Shown here: piece by piece, positions 19,853 through 22,432 of the stretch | Layout: every line of letters begins with the position of its first letter | Position numbering within the stretch: position 1 is the first letter of the stretch | Source of the DNA: Nitriliruptoraceae bacterium | Lineage (GTDB): Bacteria; Actinomycetota; Nitriliruptoria; Nitriliruptorales; Nitriliruptoraceae | Length of the DNA: 22,432 nt | Assembly (NCBI GenBank): GCA_003554005.1 | Contig: PWEU01000095.1 | Span: forward strand, 1 to 22,432 | Direction: 5' to 3' | Notes under the pieces: model-generated | Told to the model about the DNA's origin: nothing | Database searches by the model: none | The model's input: the letters and a program-made list of their open reading frames with translations, nothing else | Made by a program: the position numbers and the translations under genes

Positions 19853-21544
19853 ATGAGCACACCGGTCGACACCGACCAGGCCGCTGAGGCCATCGTGGCC
19901 ACAGGCCGCGACGTCACCATCTTCGACACCACCCTTAGTGACGGTGAGCAGTCACCCGGTATCTCCCTCGACGCGCGGGAGAAGGTGGAGATCGCCGAGC
20001 AACTGTCCCGCCTGCGGGTCGACGTGATCGAGGCGGGGTTCTCGGCCGCATCGCCGGGCGACTTCGACGCGGTCATGGCCGTCGCCGAGGTGGTGGGCAA
20101 CGCGCCCCGCGCCGCCCGCGGCCCGGGGGGTGGAGAGGGAGAGACCGATCATCGCGAGCCGCCGGTGATCGCCGCGCTGGCCCGGGCGATGCCCGGCGAC
20201 ATCGAGGCCGCCGCGAAGTCGCTGGCACCCGCGAAGCGTCACCGCATCCACACGTTCCTGTCGCCCTCCGACATCCACCGCCGCTACATGCTGCAGGCCT
20301 CCGAGGACGAGATCCTCCAGCAGACGATCCGCGCGGTCGAGCTGGCGCGGTCCTACACCGATGACGTCGAGTTCTCCCCCCAGGACGCCACGCGTACCGA
20401 CTTCCCCTTCCTCGTCGACATCGTCGCCGCCGCCGTCGAGGCCGGCGCTACCACGGTCAACATCCCCGACACCGTCGGCTACGCCCTGCCCCATGACTTC
20501 GGCGGTTGGATCGCCGAGCTGCGCCGCCGCATCCCCGCCATCGACGCGCGGGGCGTGGTGCTCAGCGTCCACTGCCACAACGACCTCGGCCTGGCCGTCG
20601 CGAACTCCCTCGAGGCGGTGCGCAACGGTGCCCGCCAGGTCGAGGTCGCCGTCAACGGCATCGGTGAGCGGGCCGGCAACTGCTCGCTCGAGGAGGTCGT
20701 GATGGCGATCCGCACCCGGGCGGACCTGCTGGGGGTGGACCACGCCGTCAACACCCCGGAGCTGACCCGGACCTCCCGGTTGGTCTCCAGCCTGACCGGC
20801 TACGGCGTGCAGAAGAACAAGGCCGTGGTGGGGGCCAACGCCTTCGCCCACGAGTCGGGCATCCACCAGCACGGGGTGCTGGCCGACCGGCTCCCCTACG
20901 AGATCATGGCCAGTGAGGACGTGGGCGCCGACGGCTCCCAGATCGTGCTGGGCAAGCACTCCGGTCGCCCCGCCTTCTTCGCCGCGGTCGACGACCTCGG
21001 CTTCGAACTCGACGAGGCGGAGGGACAGAACGCCTTCCGACGCTTCAAGGAGCTCGCCGACCGCAAGGGCATCGTGAGCTCGGAGGACGTGGAAGCCATC
21101 GTCATCTCCGAGACGCACATCAAGGCCGCCGACGACTACGAGCTCATCTCGCTCGAGGTCGCCGGCGGGACCGTCGCACCGCCCCGGGCGACGGTCGGGA
21201 TCCGGCTCGCGGACGCCGAGGTGGCGGCTGCGGTCGGTGAGGAGCCGGGCTCGGTGGTCACCGCCACCGAGACCGGCGACGGGATGGTCGATGCGGCCTG
21301 TGGCGCGATCCGCCACGCCGTCGGCCGGGACGAGGTCTCCCTGGTCTCGTTCCAGGTCACCGCCGTCTCCGGGGGGATCGACGCCCTCGGCGAGGTGACG
21401 GTGACCGTCGAGGGGGAGGACAACCAGCGCTTCACCGGGCGCGGCGTCTCCACCGACATCGTCGAGGCCAGCGCACGGGCCTACGTCGACGCGTTGAACC
21501 GATCGCGTCGGCTGGTCCACCGCGGACCCGAGTTCAAGCCCTGA
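19853..21544 (+). CDS. leuA: 2-isopropylmalate synthase
   Basis: A 563-residue enzyme that condenses acetyl-CoA with 2-oxoisovalerate, the first committed step to leucine. The DRE-TIM barrel (about 20-290) has metal ligands Asp30, His240 and His242 (VHCHNDLG), the NGIGERAGNCSLEEV block and HESGIHQHG. The C-terminal LeuA regulatory domain (about 410-550) ends with GRGVSTDIVEASARAYVDALN, so leucine feedback is likely. Two oddities: the usual LRDGEQ is LSDGEQ, putting Ser29 at the conserved catalytic Arg (codon AGT 19937-19939), and an insertion of roughly 19 residues (about 83-103) interrupts an otherwise normal barrel segment. The ATG is preceded by GGAGCAGGA. Confidence 0.93.
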   Translation: MSTPVDTDQAAEAIVATGRDVTIFDTTLSDGEQSPGISLDAREKVEIAEQLSRLRVDVIEAGFSAASPGDFDAVMAVAEVVGNAPRAARGPGGGEGETDHREPPVIAALARAMPGDIEAAAKSLAPAKRHRIHTFLSPSDIHRRYMLQASEDEILQQTIRAVELARSYTDDVEFSPQDATRTDFPFLVDIVAAAVEAGATTVNIPDTVGYALPHDFGGWIAELRRRIPAIDARGVVLSVHCHNDLGLAVANSLEAVRNGARQVEVAVNGIGERAGNCSLEEVVMAIRTRADLLGVDHAVNTPELTRTSRLVSSLTGYGVQKNKAVVGANAFAHESGIHQHGVLADRLPYEIMASEDVGADGSQIVLGKHSGRPAFFAAVDDLGFELDEAEGQNAFRRFKELADRKGIVSSEDVEAIVISETHIKAADDYELISLEVAGGTVAPPRATVGIRLADAEVAAAVGEEPGSVVTATETGDGMVDAACGAIRHAVGRDEVSLVSFQVTAVSGGIDALGEVTVTVEGEDNQRFTGRGVSTDIVEASARAYVDALNRSRRLVHRGPEFKP

Positions 21545-21586
21545 TCGGTCCGGGGCGCCGACGGTGACGTCGGCGCCCCACCGATC
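21543..21586 (+). terminator. strong hairpin after leuA
   Basis: GATCGGT (21543-21549) pairs with ACCGATC (21580-21586), and GGGGCGCCGAC (21552-21562) pairs with GTCGGCGCCCC (21569-21579) around a 6-base loop. This is an 18-bp stem with only a 2-base bulge. It begins within the leuA stop codon. There is no T-run; it may terminate, or dampen or stabilise transcripts before the downstream genes. Confidence 0.7.
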
Positions 21587-21610
21587 CGGCACCGACCAGG
21601 AGGCAGCATC

Positions 21611-21799
21611 ATGACGGTGATCCGGGTGAACGTCCCGCCCGAGCACACCCCCGAAGAGGAAGCACGGCTGGTCGCCGACGTGGCCGCCGCGTACACGGAG
21701 TCCACCGGCTCGGGCGAGGTCACCGTCGAGGTGCAGCGTCCCGAGGAGGTCGACTACCGCTCGGTCGCCCCCGGCGCGACCAGCCGCTGGACCAGCTGA
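21611..21799 (+). CDS. tautomerase-like small protein (4-oxalocrotonate tautomerase fold), no Pro1
   Basis: A 62-residue protein with the beta-alpha-beta layout of 4-oxalocrotonate tautomerases: strand TVIRVNVPP, helix TPEEEARLVADVAAAYTEST, then strand VTVEVQRP. AGGAGG (21598-21603) lies seven bases before the ATG, so the start is secure. The catalytic N-terminal Pro expected right after Met is Thr here, with Pro only at residues 9 and 10. Tautomerase chemistry is therefore doubtful. It lies between leuA and leuC, after a strong hairpin, and is probably expressed with the leu genes. It could be a structural or regulatory relative. The fold assignment itself rests on pattern and length. Confidence 0.7.
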   Translation: MTVIRVNVPPEHTPEEEARLVADVAAAYTESTGSGEVTVEVQRPEEVDYRSVAPGATSRWTS

Positions 21800-21890
21800 G
21801 CGCCACCTCGGCGCCCACGACGTGGGGAGGCTGACGGCCCCTCCGCGGATCGCCCGTCCCCGTTCGACCGCAGACGTAAGGAACCGGAGC

Positions 21891-22432
21891 ATGCAGCCGA
21901 AGACCATCGTCGAGAAGATCTGGGAGCGCAACCTGGTCAGGTCCCAGGAGGGCCTGCCGGACCTCCTCTACGTCGACCTGCACCTCGTCCACGAGGTCAC
22001 CTCGCCGCAGGCCTTCGAGGGGTTGCGGGTGGCCGGGCGTCCGGTCCGGCGCCCGGACCGGACCATCGCCACGATGGACCACAACGTGCCGACCGACCCG
22101 CGCCAGACCCGCGGTGAGCTGCCGATCGCCGACGAGCTGTCCGCGAAGCAGATCGAGGCGCTGCGCCAGAACTGCGAGGACTTCGGCATCAAGCTGTTCG
22201 AGATGGGCAGCCGCAACCAGGGCATCGTCCACATCATCGGCCCCGAGCTCGGCCTGACCCAGCCGGGCGCGGTGATCGTCTGCGGGGACTCCCACCCCGC
22301 CACCCATGGGGCCTTCGGCGCGTTGGCCTTCGGGATCGGCACCTCCGAGGTCGAGCACGTGCTCGCGACCCAGACCCTGCCCCAGCGCATGCCACAGACG
22401 CTGGCGATCGAGGTCGAGGGTGCGCTGCCCAA
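21891..22432 (+). CDS. leuC: 3-isopropylmalate dehydratase large subunit (partial, runs off the window)
   Basis: 180 codons of an aconitase-family enzyme that, with LeuD, isomerises 2- to 3-isopropylmalate. Recognisable blocks are TIVEKIWERNLV at the N-terminus, LLYVDLHLVHEVTSPQAFEGL (in two adjacent parts), MDHNVPT, GIVHIIGPELGLTQPG, and GDSHPATHGAFGALAFGIGTSEVEHV (likewise split). The last usually reads GDSHTSTHGA. The iron-sulfur Cys ligands lie beyond the window end. AAGGA (21878-21882) is eight bases before the ATG. It follows leuA and the small tautomerase-like gene in the same direction. leuD would be expected downstream. Confidence 0.95.
   Translation, partial: MQPKTIVEKIWERNLVRSQEGLPDLLYVDLHLVHEVTSPQAFEGLRVAGRPVRRPDRTIATMDHNVPTDPRQTRGELPIADELSAKQIEALRQNCEDFGIKLFEMGSRNQGIVHIIGPELGLTQPGAVIVCGDSHPATHGAFGALAFGIGTSEVEHVLATQTLPQRMPQTLAIEVEGALP

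Noticed and set aside
19952..21931. 659-codon minus-strand frame opposite leuA
   Set aside because: It covers leuA and the tautomerase-like gene completely and shows no domain; it is an antisense shadow of GC-rich codons.

Overview
This is a GC-rich window packed with genes. Many genes start with GTG and many share a 4-base GTGA or ATGA overlap with the gene before them. Codons strongly prefer G or C in the third position. The InhA-like enoyl reductase, the actinobacterial-style universal stress protein, the E1-alpha/E1-beta/E2/E3 layout, the 59-residue Cys-rich protein and the PLDc_N membrane proteins all point to Actinomycetota. A deep lineage such as Nitriliruptoria is possible, but that placement is inference. 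No rRNA, tRNA, insertion sequence or CRISPR array was found.

Bases 1-3558 (+) hold a fatty-acid and phospholipid operon: the tail of an upstream gene, acpP, fabF, a PlsC-type acyltransferase, acpS and an InhA-type fabI. The first four junctions are all GTGA overlaps. Bases 3559-4367 hold a 47-residue hydrophobic protein (+) and a universal stress protein (-), which converge on a perfect 18-bp stem-loop. Bases 4536-9679 (+) encode a complete 2-oxoacid dehydrogenase complex (E1 alpha, E1 beta, E2, E3), probably for pyruvate or branched-chain 2-oxoacids. It is followed by an 84-codon ORF with a 12-bp tandem repeat and by a DUF2071 (YqjF-like) gene.

Bases 10740-11014 carry five copies of a 44-nt palindromic element. 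Downstream is a three-gene envelope cassette (11106-14600): a lipoprotein that fuses a cupredoxin, a NosD-like beta-helix and a membrane domain; a stand-alone copy of that membrane domain (PLDc_N); and a Tat-exported two-domain multicopper oxidase. This is the best candidate in the window for an undescribed copper-dependent system. Next come a Cys-rich small protein and lgt on the minus strand, a DUF2254 membrane protein (+) containing an 11-G tract, and a CCTGA/CCCGA pentamer array that begins at the DUF2254 stop codon.

Bases 17357-19446 (-) encode a GNAT-family protein translationally coupled to a MenC/N-succinylamino-acid racemase. This pair fits a D- to L-amino acid conversion route. Bases 19609-22432 (+) are a leucine-biosynthesis region: a promoter, a probably leaderless Leu-rich leader peptide with possible attenuation structures, leuA, a strong hairpin, a small tautomerase-like protein, and the 5' part of leuC, cut by the window end.

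Several enzymes have unusual residues at key positions. The lipoamide dehydrogenase has Pro in place of the catalytic His. LeuA has Ser in place of the DRE-TIM catalytic Arg and carries a loop insertion. FabI has Ala at the position of InhA Ser94.
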